Assembly: GCA_035275105.1 (NCBI GenBank)
Contig: DATENL010000171.1
Location: forward strand, 1 to 32,434
Direction of reading: 5' to 3'
Origin: AC-37 sp035275105
Lineage (GTDB): Bacteria > Actinomycetota > Thermoleophilia > Solirubrobacterales > Thermoleophilaceae
DNA: 32,434 nt
Positions 24,619-30,937 of this stretch are shown here, in pieces. A program made the translations under genes and the position numbers. Position 1 is the first letter of the stretch. Every line of letters begins with the position of its first letter. The notes below the pieces were generated by a model, which ran no database searches, had not been told where the DNA came from, and saw only the letters and a list, made by a program, of their open reading frames with translations.

Positions 24619-25213
24619 GGCGCGCGCCGGCGCGACCGTGATCGCGCTGGCCATGATCGCACCGGCCGGATGCGGGGGCGGCGAGGACGAGCGCCCCGCG
24701 CGGGCACCGATGGCGGTGCCCCCGCCCGCCGCGCAGACGCAGCCGCCGACGGTCGCGGCTCCGACGACGAAGCCGTCACCCCCCGCCGCGGCAAAACTTC
24801 AGACGCGCGCGCGCAAGACCTCGACGTCTGCCCGGTTGTCGCTCGACGGAGTGCGTCGCGAGCTGATCGGCATATGCGTGCCGACTCGGCAGCGCGCCGT
24901 CGCGATCGTCGCGGGCATGGACCGCAGCCAGCCTGTCGCCGCGATGGTCGAGTTGAGGCGCGTCTGGCTGGGCGCCGAACGGAGGCTTCACCGAGTCCGG
25001 CCCGCGGGCCATCGGCGCGACGCCGCGCGAGCCTGGCGCGACGTGCAACGCGGCTGGAGGGCGGCAGCCCGTCGCCTGAACGTCGCCGTCGCCGAGGACA
25101 GGTCGCGTGACTTCGAGGCGGGGGCTGCGGCACTTGCGGACTTCCGGCGCGTCGTCAACCTCAGGATCGCGCCGGCTGCCCTGCGGCTCGGCGTGCGGTC
25201 GTGCCGCACGTGA
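24605..25213 (+). CDS. Predicted lipoprotein, unknown family
   Basis: A 202-residue protein with a lipoprotein signal: MRRRRARAGATVIALAMIAP followed by the lipobox AGC (Cys23), so it should be diacylated and membrane-anchored. Residues 24-75 are a flexible Pro/Ala/Thr linker. The rest (about 80-200) is Arg/Ala-rich and helical with three Cys in the whole protein after the lipobox counted loosely; no family is recognised. Its ATG lies inside the end of the carrier-protein gene (14-base overlap), so it is the last member of that tight operon and probably acts with it at the cell surface. Confidence 0.7.
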   Translation: MRRRRARAGATVIALAMIAPAGCGGGEDERPARAPMAVPPPAAQTQPPTVAAPTTKPSPPAAAKLQTRARKTSTSARLSLDGVRRELIGICVPTRQRAVAIVAGMDRSQPVAAMVELRRVWLGAERRLHRVRPAGHRRDAARAWRDVQRGWRAAARRLNVAVAEDRSRDFEAGAAALADFRRVVNLRIAPAALRLGVRSCRT

Positions 25214-25339
25214 GGCGCACCTGCCAGCGAGTCGTTGGCGATGAAGCATCAGATCCCGCAGCCTGAGCTGGTTCTGAGCGTAGTGTCAGCGACGCGAACA
25301 GAACAGCGACCGACCTGGGTTCAAACAAGCGACACTCAG

Positions 25340-25428
25340 CGGAGAGGGCGGGATTCGAACCCGCGAAGGACGTTGCCGCCCTTACTCGCTTAGCAGGCGA
25401 GTGCCTTCAGCCACTCGGCCACCTCTCC
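25340..25428 (-). tRNA. trnS: tRNA-Ser (anticodon GCU)
   Basis: The minus strand begins GGAGAGGTGGCCGAGTGG, with acceptor stem GGAGAGG paired to CCTCTCC, anticodon stem-loop ACTCGC-CTGCTAA-GCGAGT (anticodon GCU, reading AGC/AGU), a long variable arm typical of Ser tRNA, and T-arm GCGGGTTCGAATCCCGC. The discriminator base is G. CCA is not encoded. There is no sign of integration: no duplicated 3' end was found nearby. Confidence 0.96.
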
Positions 25429-25438
25429 GAGGGGGTCG

Positions 25439-25467
25439 ATTCTAGGGCGGCGGCTCGCGGGGGTCGA
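25439..25467 (-). promoter_or_regulatory. Promoter of tRNA-Ser
   Basis: On the minus strand, TCGACC (25467-25462), 17 bases, then TAGAAT (25444-25439), ending ten bases before the mature tRNA 5' end. It lies in the 62-base gap before the divergent DUF2993 gene. Confidence 0.6.
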
Positions 25468-25490
25468 CGCTCCGCGACACTTAGGACACC

Positions 25491-26114
25491 ATGCGACGCT
25501 TGCTCTACGTCGCCCTCGGCATCGTCGCGCTGCTCGTCCTGAGCCAGCTCCTCGTGCCGCCCTACCTCGAGCACCGCGCGGAGAAGCGGCTGACCGAGAA
25601 GGGCGGGCACGCGAACGTGGACATCGACGCCGTCCCCGCCCTGCGCCTGCTGTTCGACGACGGGAAGCGGATCGAGGTGCGCGGCGACGGCCTCCACGTG
25701 GAGATCCTGAACGGCCCTAACAGCCGCCGGGTCTTCGACGAGCTCGACCGCTTCGAGGAGGCCGACGTCCGGCTGGTCCGGATGTCCGCCGGGCCGTTCG
25801 CGGTGCGGAGCGTCAGGCTCACGCGCAACGGGCCCGAGGATCCCTACTCCGTCGTGATCAGCGCCTCGGTCACCGCCCGGGCGCTGTCGGCCTACGCGGG
25901 CAAGGAGCTCGCCGGCCCGTTCGGCGCCCTCGTCGGCCGGCTGGCGGGCGGCACGCTGCCGTTCTCCTCGGAGCGGATCCCGGTGGAGGTGGACGCCGAC
26001 ATCAGGAGCCGCGACGGGCGACCTGAGATCGTGAGCGTCGACGGGTCGGTCCTCGGCCTCTCGGCCGGCCCGCTGGCGAGCGCGATCGCGAGCGCCATAG
26101 CGAGCCGGCTCTGA
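25491..26114 (+). CDS. DUF2993/LmeA-like envelope protein
   Basis: A 207-residue protein anchored by an N-terminal helix (about residues 3-22, LLYVALGIVALLVLSQLLV), followed by the AEKRLTEKGGHANVDIDAVPALRLLFDDGKRIEVRGDGL region, where the pattern of alternating beta strands of DUF2993 begins. Relatives in mycobacteria (LmeA) bind phospholipid and support lipoglycan synthesis; the role here is inferred from fold only. The last part ends with GPLASAIASAIASRL, a short amphipathic helix. It stands alone, divergent from the tRNA and convergent with the next gene. Confidence 0.75.
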   Translation: MRRLLYVALGIVALLVLSQLLVPPYLEHRAEKRLTEKGGHANVDIDAVPALRLLFDDGKRIEVRGDGLHVEILNGPNSRRVFDELDRFEEADVRLVRMSAGPFAVRSVRLTRNGPEDPYSVVISASVTARALSAYAGKELAGPFGALVGRLAGGTLPFSSERIPVEVDADIRSRDGRPEIVSVDGSVLGLSAGPLASAIASAIASRL

Positions 26115-26124
26115 GGCGGACGGC

Positions 26125-26610
26125 TTACTGCTGGTACAGCGGAGCGGGGGCGCCCGGCGCCGCGGCGCCCGGGGTGCGGCCCGGCTGAGGCGGCGAACCG
26201 CCGGGGCCACCGGGGCCGCCCATCGCGTTCACGGCGGTCACCTCGAAGTCCTTGTTCACGAGGACCTCGACCTCCGTCCCGTCGGACTTGCGCACGTGCG
26301 CCTCGTAGGGGGAGCCGTGATCGGCATCCGTCTCGACGCGCTCCACGGTCCCGCCGGGCAGCTTCTTCTCGGCAGCCGCCTTGACCTTCGCGGCAACGTC
26401 GCCGCTCAGCGGCCGCTCCTGCCCGCCGTTCGCGCCCACGTGCGGGCCGGGCGGCGGTCCTCCGGGCGGCGTCTGCTGCTGCTGCGAGCTGGTCGAGCCC
26501 GAGCCGTCGTCGTCGCCGTTCGACGCGGCGTTGGCGAGCGCCGCGCCGCCGAGCGCGAGCGCGGCGAGCGCCGCGACGGTGGTAACTCCCTTGCGGATCG
26601 ATTCGGTCAT
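26125..26610 (-). CDS. Secreted PepSY-like domain protein
   Basis: A 161-residue exported protein: signal peptide MTESIRKGVTTVAALAALAL with cleavage near ANA-AS, a Gln/Pro/Gly-rich linker (about 40-65), one PepSY-like module (AAKVKAAAEKKLPGGTVERV through SDGTEVEVLVNKDFEVTAV, about 71-127), and a Gly/Pro-rich tail. PepSY modules often inhibit proteases or regulate transport. An upstream frame is longer, but the Met at 26610 has a strong AGGAGG site just before it. Probably a monocistron. Confidence 0.8.
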   Translation of the reverse strand: MTESIRKGVTTVAALAALALGGAALANAASNGDDDGSGSTSSQQQQTPPGGPPPGPHVGANGGQERPLSGDVAAKVKAAAEKKLPGGTVERVETDADHGSPYEAHVRKSDGTEVEVLVNKDFEVTAVNAMGGPGGPGGSPPQPGRTPGAAAPGAPAPLYQQ

Positions 26611-26700
26611 CGGTGTTGCCTCCTGGGGCGTTGGGGTTGACCCGGCCCATGCTGGGCACACCGACTAAGAGCGCCCGAAGAAATGACTAAGAATTCGCAG

Positions 26701-26706
26701 TAAGGT
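26701..26706 (+). promoter_or_regulatory. Candidate -10 (TAAGGT) of the small-protein operon
   Basis: TAAGGT ends seven bases before the ATG at 26714, so transcripts would be nearly leaderless. No convincing -35 is seen at the usual distance. Confidence 0.35.
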
Positions 26707-26713
26707 CGCCGCC

Positions 26714-26896
26714 ATGGAGATCCCCAACCCCGACGCCCCCGACATACCGGACGCACCCGAGCCGCCGAGCGCCCCCACGGCCCCGCCGGACGGCCCCGTC
26801 GTGCCGGACGCGGAGCCGGCCGACGACCCGGCGCCCGACGGACCGGTCGTCCCCGACCCCGACGCACCGGACGAGCACGGCGAACCACGCCCGTGA
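26714..26896 (+). CDS. Small Pro/Asp-rich protein
   Basis: A 60-residue, highly acidic protein made of Pro, Asp, Ala and Glu, with PDGPVVPD occurring twice (DGPVVPDAEPADDPAPDGPVVPD). It has no membrane segment and is probably disordered. Its stop overlaps the next start in a GTGA arrangement, so it is likely part of the operon leading to the eRF1-like gene. No function is known. Coding is supported by the tight overlap, not by a known family. Confidence 0.55.
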   Translation: MEIPNPDAPDIPDAPEPPSAPTAPPDGPVVPDAEPADDPAPDGPVVPDPDAPDEHGEPRP

Positions 26897-27123
26897 CGGA
26901 AGAGGATCCGACGACTCAGGAGCTACGCCTGGAGCAGCTCCAGCGCGAGGCGGACGAGCGCGAGCGCACCGGCGCCTCGCTCGACGACGCCGAGGCGGAC
27001 CAGCACGAGCGCCGGGCCGACAAGGCCGGCTACCTGCGCGAGAAGCTCGAGGAGCGCGCCGAGGCGGAGCGCGCGGCCGAAACCGACGACGGGAGGACCG
27101 ATGGAGCACCACGAGAGGGCTGA
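26893..27123 (+). CDS. Small charged coiled-coil protein
   Basis: A 76-residue Glu/Arg/Ala-rich protein with heptad-like runs (LEQLQREADERERTG, AGYLREKLEERAEAERA), so mostly helical or coiled coil. The GTG start overlaps the preceding stop, and its 3' end overlaps the next gene by 23 bases. Similar tiny charged proteins sit near eRF1-like genes in related genomes, by my recollection; the function is unknown. Confidence 0.6.
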   Translation: MTEEDPTTQELRLEQLQREADERERTGASLDDAEADQHERRADKAGYLREKLEERAEAERAAETDDGRTDGAPREG

Positions 27124-27388
27124 CGAGCTCGAGCGCGAGGCCGACAAGGCCGCCGAGCCGAGCGAGCAGCTCGAGCAGGAGATCGAGGAGACGCGCTCCG
27201 ACTGGGAGTCGAAGAAGTCCGACCAGCGCGTTCCGGGCGCGGTCGGCGAGCGCGGCGCCGGGCCGCACCAGCTCGAGGGCGAGGAGGACCCGGCCACCGG
27301 CGACGAGAAGGCCGAGGAGCGTCAGGCGGAGCTGGAGGAGGCCATGCAAGCCGAGGCGCAGTCGGAGGACGACGACCAGCAGGGGTAG
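27101..27388 (+). CDS. Small charged protein of a recurring actinobacterial type
   Basis: A 95-residue acidic protein opening MEHHERADELEREADKAAEP with a helical IEETRSDWESKKSDQRVPGA segment and a Glu/Gln-rich end. The DW-xxKK-x(n)-VPGA arrangement recurs in small actinobacterial proteins; the function is unknown. It overlaps the upstream gene and is followed after 31 bases by the eRF1-like gene, which has its own -10-like box. Confidence 0.65.
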   Translation: MEHHERADELEREADKAAEPSEQLEQEIEETRSDWESKKSDQRVPGAVGERGAGPHQLEGEEDPATGDEKAEERQAELEEAMQAEAQSEDDDQQG

Positions 27389-27405
27389 CCGCCCACGCCA
27401 GCGGG

Positions 27406-27411
27406 TAGAGC
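27406..27411 (+). promoter_or_regulatory. Candidate -10 (TAGAGC) of the eRF1-like gene
   Basis: TAGAGC ends eight bases before the ATG at 27420 and no ribosome site is present there, in line with a leaderless message. Confidence 0.35.
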
Positions 27412-27419
27412 CCTCTTCG

Positions 27420-28565
27420 ATGCAGACCAACGATCTCAACACCGACCTCCTGCGCCGCCTGGCCGACCTGCGACCGGACGGCGCGCGTGTGCTGAGCCTG
27501 TTCCTGAACCTCGATCCGTCCCAGTTCGGGACCCCGCCGGCACGCGCGACCGAGATCAACTCGCTGCTCGACCAGGCCGACCGCTGCGTGCGCGACGCCG
27601 GCGACCTCGACCACGACCAGCGGAAGGCGCTCCGCGAGGACATCGAACGCTCCCGCCGCTTCCTCGACGGCGGCGACTTCGTGGGCGCCCACGGGATGGC
27701 GATCTACGCCTGCGGCCCGGCGGATCTGTTCCAGGCGATCAAGCTGCCGCGGCCGATCGACACGCGCGCGTGCGTGGACGACTCGCCGCTCGTCGAGCCG
27801 CTCGCCGAGCTGGCCATGCGCGGGAGCTGGGCGGTCCTGCTCGTCAACCGCCAGACGGCGCGGATGCTGCGCGGCTCGCGCGAGCACCTCACCGAGCTGC
27901 CGGCGGTGAAGGACGACGTGCACGGCCAGCACGACCAGGGCGGCTGGTCGCAGGCGCGCTACCAGCGGAGCGTCGACAAGGAGGTCCACGACCACCTCAA
28001 GCGCACCGCCGAGGTCGTGCTGCGCCGCTACCGCCGCTCGCCGTTCCAGCGCCTGCTGCTGGGCGGACCCGAGGAGATCCTGTCCGCCGTCGAGCAGCAG
28101 CTCCATCCCTACGTGCGCGAACGCGTGGCCGGGCGCGTGAAGGTCGACGTCGAGAACAGCACCCCCGAGGTCGTCCGCGACGCCGCCCTGCCGGTGATGG
28201 ACGAGGTCGACGGCGCGAGAGAGCGCGAGGCGCTCGACCGCCTGGCCGAGGCCATCGGCGCCGGCGGTCGCGGCGCGGCGGGCCTCGACGAGACGATCGG
28301 GGCCCTCAACGAGCGTCGCGTGGAGACGCTGCTGCTCGTGGACGGCAACACCGTGGCCGGCGTTCAGTGCCCCCGCTGCGGCTGGGTCGGACTACAGGAG
28401 CTCGAGCGCTGCCCCGCCGACGACACCGAGCTCGAGCACCGCGACGACATCGTCGAGAGCGCTATCGAGCTCGCGATCATGCAGTCGGCCGAGGTCCTCG
28501 TCGCCCGCCACCACCGCGACGAGCTCGAGCAGCGCGGCGGGTTCGCGGCGCTGCTGAGGTTCTGA
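27420..28565 (+). CDS. Bacterial eRF1-like (baeRF/Vms1-type) protein
   Basis: A 381-residue protein with the eRF1 domain-2/3 layout known from archaeal and eukaryotic release factors. The catalytic-loop analogue is GGWSQARYQR (174-183), comparable to the GGQ of eRF1 and the Gln loop of the Vms1/ANKZF1 peptidyl-tRNA hydrolases. Residues 198-245 (LRRYRRSPFQRLLLGGPEEI) match the domain-3 region, and a metal ribbon follows (CPRCGWVG, ERCPADDTEL; Cys317, 320, 331). Such bacterial forms are proposed to act on stalled ribosomes or peptidyl-tRNA; the exact activity is unproven. The N-terminal 1-150 is a helical accessory domain. The stop leads directly into a palindrome. Confidence 0.85.
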   Translation: MQTNDLNTDLLRRLADLRPDGARVLSLFLNLDPSQFGTPPARATEINSLLDQADRCVRDAGDLDHDQRKALREDIERSRRFLDGGDFVGAHGMAIYACGPADLFQAIKLPRPIDTRACVDDSPLVEPLAELAMRGSWAVLLVNRQTARMLRGSREHLTELPAVKDDVHGQHDQGGWSQARYQRSVDKEVHDHLKRTAEVVLRRYRRSPFQRLLLGGPEEILSAVEQQLHPYVRERVAGRVKVDVENSTPEVVRDAALPVMDEVDGAREREALDRLAEAIGAGGRGAAGLDETIGALNERRVETLLLVDGNTVAGVQCPRCGWVGLQELERCPADDTELEHRDDIVESAIELAIMQSAEVLVARHHRDELEQRGGFAALLRF

Positions 28566-28589
28566 ACAGGGGGCCTGGCCCCCCTGTTC
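28564..28589. terminator. Palindromic terminator with the repeat-family core
   Basis: GAACAGGGGGCC pairs with GGCCCCCCTGTTC with a single extra C, around a central T. It starts in the stop codon of the eRF1-like gene. Its core matches that at 6797-6831. Confidence 0.65.
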
Positions 28590-28603
28590 GTGTACCGGCT
28601 CTA

Positions 28604-28636
28604 GGCCCGCGGCGCGGGGTACGGGCGCCGCGGGCC
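28604..28636. terminator. GC hairpin, terminator for the minus-strand small gene
   Basis: GGCCCGCGGCGC (28604-28615) pairs perfectly with GCGCCGCGGGCC (28625-28636) around a nine-base loop. It lies just beyond the stop of the small membrane protein on the minus strand. Confidence 0.65.
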
Positions 28637-28654
28637 GAGCCGGCTGCTCCCGCG

Positions 28655-28822
28655 CTAGTAGCGGCTGCCGAAGCGGCTGCCGAGGCCGTAGCCCCCGCTT
28701 GGAATCCCCGCCAACAGCACGAGGATTGCGGCGACGATGCCGACGATTGCCGGCAAGCCCAGCGCCACGCAAATGGCCCAGACGAGCGCTGCGAACAGGA
28801 TCGCGATGAGTACGCCGATCAT
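28655..28822 (-). CDS. Small two-helix membrane protein
   Basis: A 55-residue protein of two hydrophobic segments (residues 3-22 and 25-42, with GLPAIVGIVAAILVLLAG forming the second) and a Gly/Ser/Tyr/Arg tail, GYGLGSRFGSRY. The Met at 28822 is chosen because an AGGAG ribosome site lies seven to eight bases before it; a longer frame starts upstream without support. Resembles small membrane proteins of the GlsB/YmgE type in size but lacks a clear match. Divergent from Ku. Confidence 0.65.
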   Translation of the reverse strand: MIGVLIAILFAALVWAICVALGLPAIVGIVAAILVLLAGIPSGGYGLGSRFGSRY

Positions 28823-28977
28823 TTCCGAACTCCTCTCCTCTTCCTTCCGGCAAGTGGTCTTGCCCTGCATGCATTGTTCCCTGATCCAAACGAGTCCAAG
28901 CCCCCCGAGTTGGGTCCTTGCCGCAATCTCGCTCTCACCCGCGATGGAGGTGGGCGGTTTGCGCGAAACTAAGGGGC

Positions 28978-29850
28978 ATGCCCCGATCGATATGGACCGG
29001 CGCGATCAGCTTCGGGCTGGTGAACGTCCCGGTCAAGCTCTACAGCGCGGTCTCGAAGAAGACCGTGCGCTTCCATCAGCTCCACGAGTCCGACGGCGTG
29101 CGCATCCAGCAGAAGCGCGTCTGCCCCGCCGACGGCGAGGAGGTCGCGTGGGACGACATCGTGAAGGGCTATGAGATCAGCCCCGACCGCTACGTGATCG
29201 TCACGCCCGAGGAGCTGGAGGCGCTCGACCCGAAGAAGACCCGGACGATCGACATCGAGGAGTTCGTCGACCTCGAGGAGATCGACCCGCTCTACTACGA
29301 CCACCCGTACTACCTCCTCCCGGGGCAGGGCGCGGCGAAGCCCTACAAGCTTCTGGCGGAAGCGATGCGCGAGGCGAACAAGGTCGCCGTCGCGCGCGTG
29401 GTGATCCGGACGAAGGAGCAGCTCGTGGCGATCCGCCCGGTGGGCGACGTGCTTGCGATGGCGACGATGAACTTCGCCGACGAGGTCGTCGACCCCGACT
29501 CGTTCGACGAGGCGCCCGGCGAGGACGTCGACACGACCAAGCGCGAGCTCGAGATGGCGCGCCAGCTGATCGACAGCCTCACGTCCGAGTTCGAGCCGAC
29601 CAAGTACCACGACGAGTACCGCGAGGCCGTGCTCGACCTGATCGAGCGCAAGTCCGAGGGCGAGGAGATAGTGCTTCAGCCCGCGGCGGAGGAGCCCGAG
29701 AAGGTGCCGGACCTCATGGCCGCGCTCGAGGCGAGCCTGGCCTCCGCCAAGAAGGACGGAGGCGCCAACGGCTCGTCGAGCAAGAAGAAGCCTCCGGCAA
29801 AGCGCGGCTCAGGCGGCCGCGCAAAGCCGAAGGCCAAGTCGAAGAGCTAG
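28978..29850 (+). CDS. ku: Ku protein for non-homologous end joining
   Basis: A 290-residue prokaryotic Ku, which binds broken DNA ends as a ring-shaped homodimer and recruits LigD. It has the family opening MPRSIWTGAISFGLVNVPVKLYS, KRVCPADGEEV, the YYDHPYYLLPG core and the conserved LAxxMRExxKVAVARVVIR helix-strand region, and ends in a Lys-rich tail (about 260-290, KKKPPAKRGSGGRAKPKAKS) that can aid end threading. The longer in-frame start at 28918 adds 20 unrelated residues and is not used. No ligase/polymerase gene (ligD) lies in the window. The stop overlaps that of the convergent acidic-protein gene in CTAG. Confidence 0.96.
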   Translation: MPRSIWTGAISFGLVNVPVKLYSAVSKKTVRFHQLHESDGVRIQQKRVCPADGEEVAWDDIVKGYEISPDRYVIVTPEELEALDPKKTRTIDIEEFVDLEEIDPLYYDHPYYLLPGQGAAKPYKLLAEAMREANKVAVARVVIRTKEQLVAIRPVGDVLAMATMNFADEVVDPDSFDEAPGEDVDTTKRELEMARQLIDSLTSEFEPTKYHDEYREAVLDLIERKSEGEEIVLQPAAEEPEKVPDLMAALEASLASAKKDGGANGSSSKKKPPAKRGSGGRAKPKAKSKS

Positions 29851-30161
29851 CCGGACTCCTCGGACTGGGCGGAGTCGTCGTCCTCGTCGCCTTCCTCGCC
29901 CTCACCCTCGCCCTCGCCCTCGCCCTCGCCCTCCGGCTCGGGCTCGGGAAGATCCGCCTCCGCCTCCTCGGCGGACTCGTGAGGCGCCAGCACGTCCTCG
30001 GCCGGCCGGGCGCTCGGCCCGCCGCCCTCGACGTCCTCGTCCGGCGGGCTCTCGGGCGCGGTCGGGCCGCCGACGTCGCGGTCGGTTCGCTCGCCGTCGC
30101 CGGCCGGGTGGCCCTCCTCGGCGCTTGTGTGTGGGTTGTTGGATTCGGTGTCGTCGCTCAT
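29847..30161 (-). CDS. Acidic low-complexity protein
   Basis: A 104-residue, strongly acidic, probably disordered protein: MSDDTESNNPHTSAEEGHPA at the start, a Pro/Glu/Asp middle, a Glu-Gly repeat (about residues 76-90) coded by CTCGCC units on the plus strand, and an Asp/Ser-rich end. The function is unknown. The stop shares four bases with Ku (CTAG). Its start overlaps the proposed signal-peptide region of the divergent GH114-like gene, so one of the two starts may be wrong. Confidence 0.55.
   Translation of the reverse strand: MSDDTESNNPHTSAEEGHPAGDGERTDRDVGGPTAPESPPDEDVEGGGPSARPAEDVLAPHESAEEAEADLPEPEPEGEGEGEGEGEGEEGDEDDDSAQSEESG
29895..29930. repeat. Six CTCGCC hexanucleotide units
   Basis: Six tandem 6-bp units; the second is CTCACC. 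They code for Glu-Gly dipeptides on the minus strand. Slippage would change length by two residues and keep the frame. Confidence 0.8.
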
Positions 30162-30878
30162 GCGGCTTCGCCTACCCGGTGGCATCCGCGGCCAACCACC
30201 CACGCGTGGCAGCTACAGCTCCAGGGCGCGATCGACACGTCGGTCGACGCCCCCGTGTACGACGTGGACGGCGCCGACGTCCCGAGGAGCACGGTCCGCG
30301 AGCTGCACGAGCGCGGGCGGCGCGTGGTCTGTTACGTGGACGTCGGCACCTGGGAGGACTGGCGCGACGACGCGGACCGCTTCCCGAAGGCGGCGCGCGG
30401 AAAGCCCGTCGACGGCTGGCCCGGCGAGTACTGGCTCGACGTACGCCGCCATGACATCCGCCCGATCCTCGCGGCGCGCCTGAAGCGTTGCCGGGACCGC
30501 GGCTACGACGGGATCGACCCGGAGAACGTGAACGGCTACACCAACGACACCGGCTTCCCGCTGACCGCGGCCGACCAGCGCGAGTTCAACCGCTGGGTCG
30601 CGGCCCGCGCCCACGGGCTCGGCCTCGCGGTCGGCCTCAAGAACGAGCTCGAGCAGGCGAAGGAGCTCGAGCCCAGGTTCGACTTCGCCGTGCTCGAGTC
30701 GTGCTTCGAGTTCGACGAGTGCGGGCCCGCCCGGCGGTTCGTGAGCGCGAACAAAGCCGTCGTCGCCGTCGAGTACGAGCTGCCGCGATCGAGCTTCTGC
30801 CCCCGTGCGCGCGAGCTGCGATTCGCGGCGATGCTGAAGCGGCTCGCGCTCGGCGCGTGGCGCCGCCCGTGCGGATGA
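30108..30878 (+). CDS. GH114-like (endo-alpha-1,4-polygalactosaminidase family) secreted protein
   Basis: A protein of 256 residues from the GTG at 30108. The catalytic barrel (about 22-250) has WQLQLQGAIDTSVDAPVYDVD at its start, VVCYVDVGTWEDWR, GYDGIDPENVNGYTN (candidate Asp134, Asp137 and Glu139), a KNELEQ segment and LESCFEFDEC, all typical of the GH114/TM1410 barrel. It could cleave galactosamine-containing polymers; activity is not shown. A signal-like sequence, ALLGACVWVVGFGVVAHA, precedes the barrel but has no basic head. The start is uncertain: it overlaps the divergent acidic-protein gene by about 54 bases, and an upstream GTG at 29979 also exists. Confidence 0.75.
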   Translation: MALLGACVWVVGFGVVAHAASPTRWHPRPTTHAWQLQLQGAIDTSVDAPVYDVDGADVPRSTVRELHERGRRVVCYVDVGTWEDWRDDADRFPKAARGKPVDGWPGEYWLDVRRHDIRPILAARLKRCRDRGYDGIDPENVNGYTNDTGFPLTAADQREFNRWVAARAHGLGLAVGLKNELEQAKELEPRFDFAVLESCFEFDECGPARRFVSANKAVVAVEYELPRSSFCPRARELRFAAMLKRLALGAWRRPCG

Positions 30879-30937
30879 CGGCCGACCGTGCGCCCGGTCA
30901 CGCAAGCCGAGGGGGCCCGTCTGGCAACATCGGGTAG

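Noticed and set aside
25316..25325. GGGTTCAAAC, resembling a tRNA T-loop on the plus strand
   Set aside because: The flanking bases cannot form a T-stem and no acceptor or anticodon arm is present.
25340..25428. tRNA-Ser as an integration site
   Set aside because: No repeat of the tRNA 3' end and no integrase were found within the window.
28918..28977. Longer start for Ku
   Set aside because: The 20 extra residues do not resemble the family, which begins at MPRSIW.
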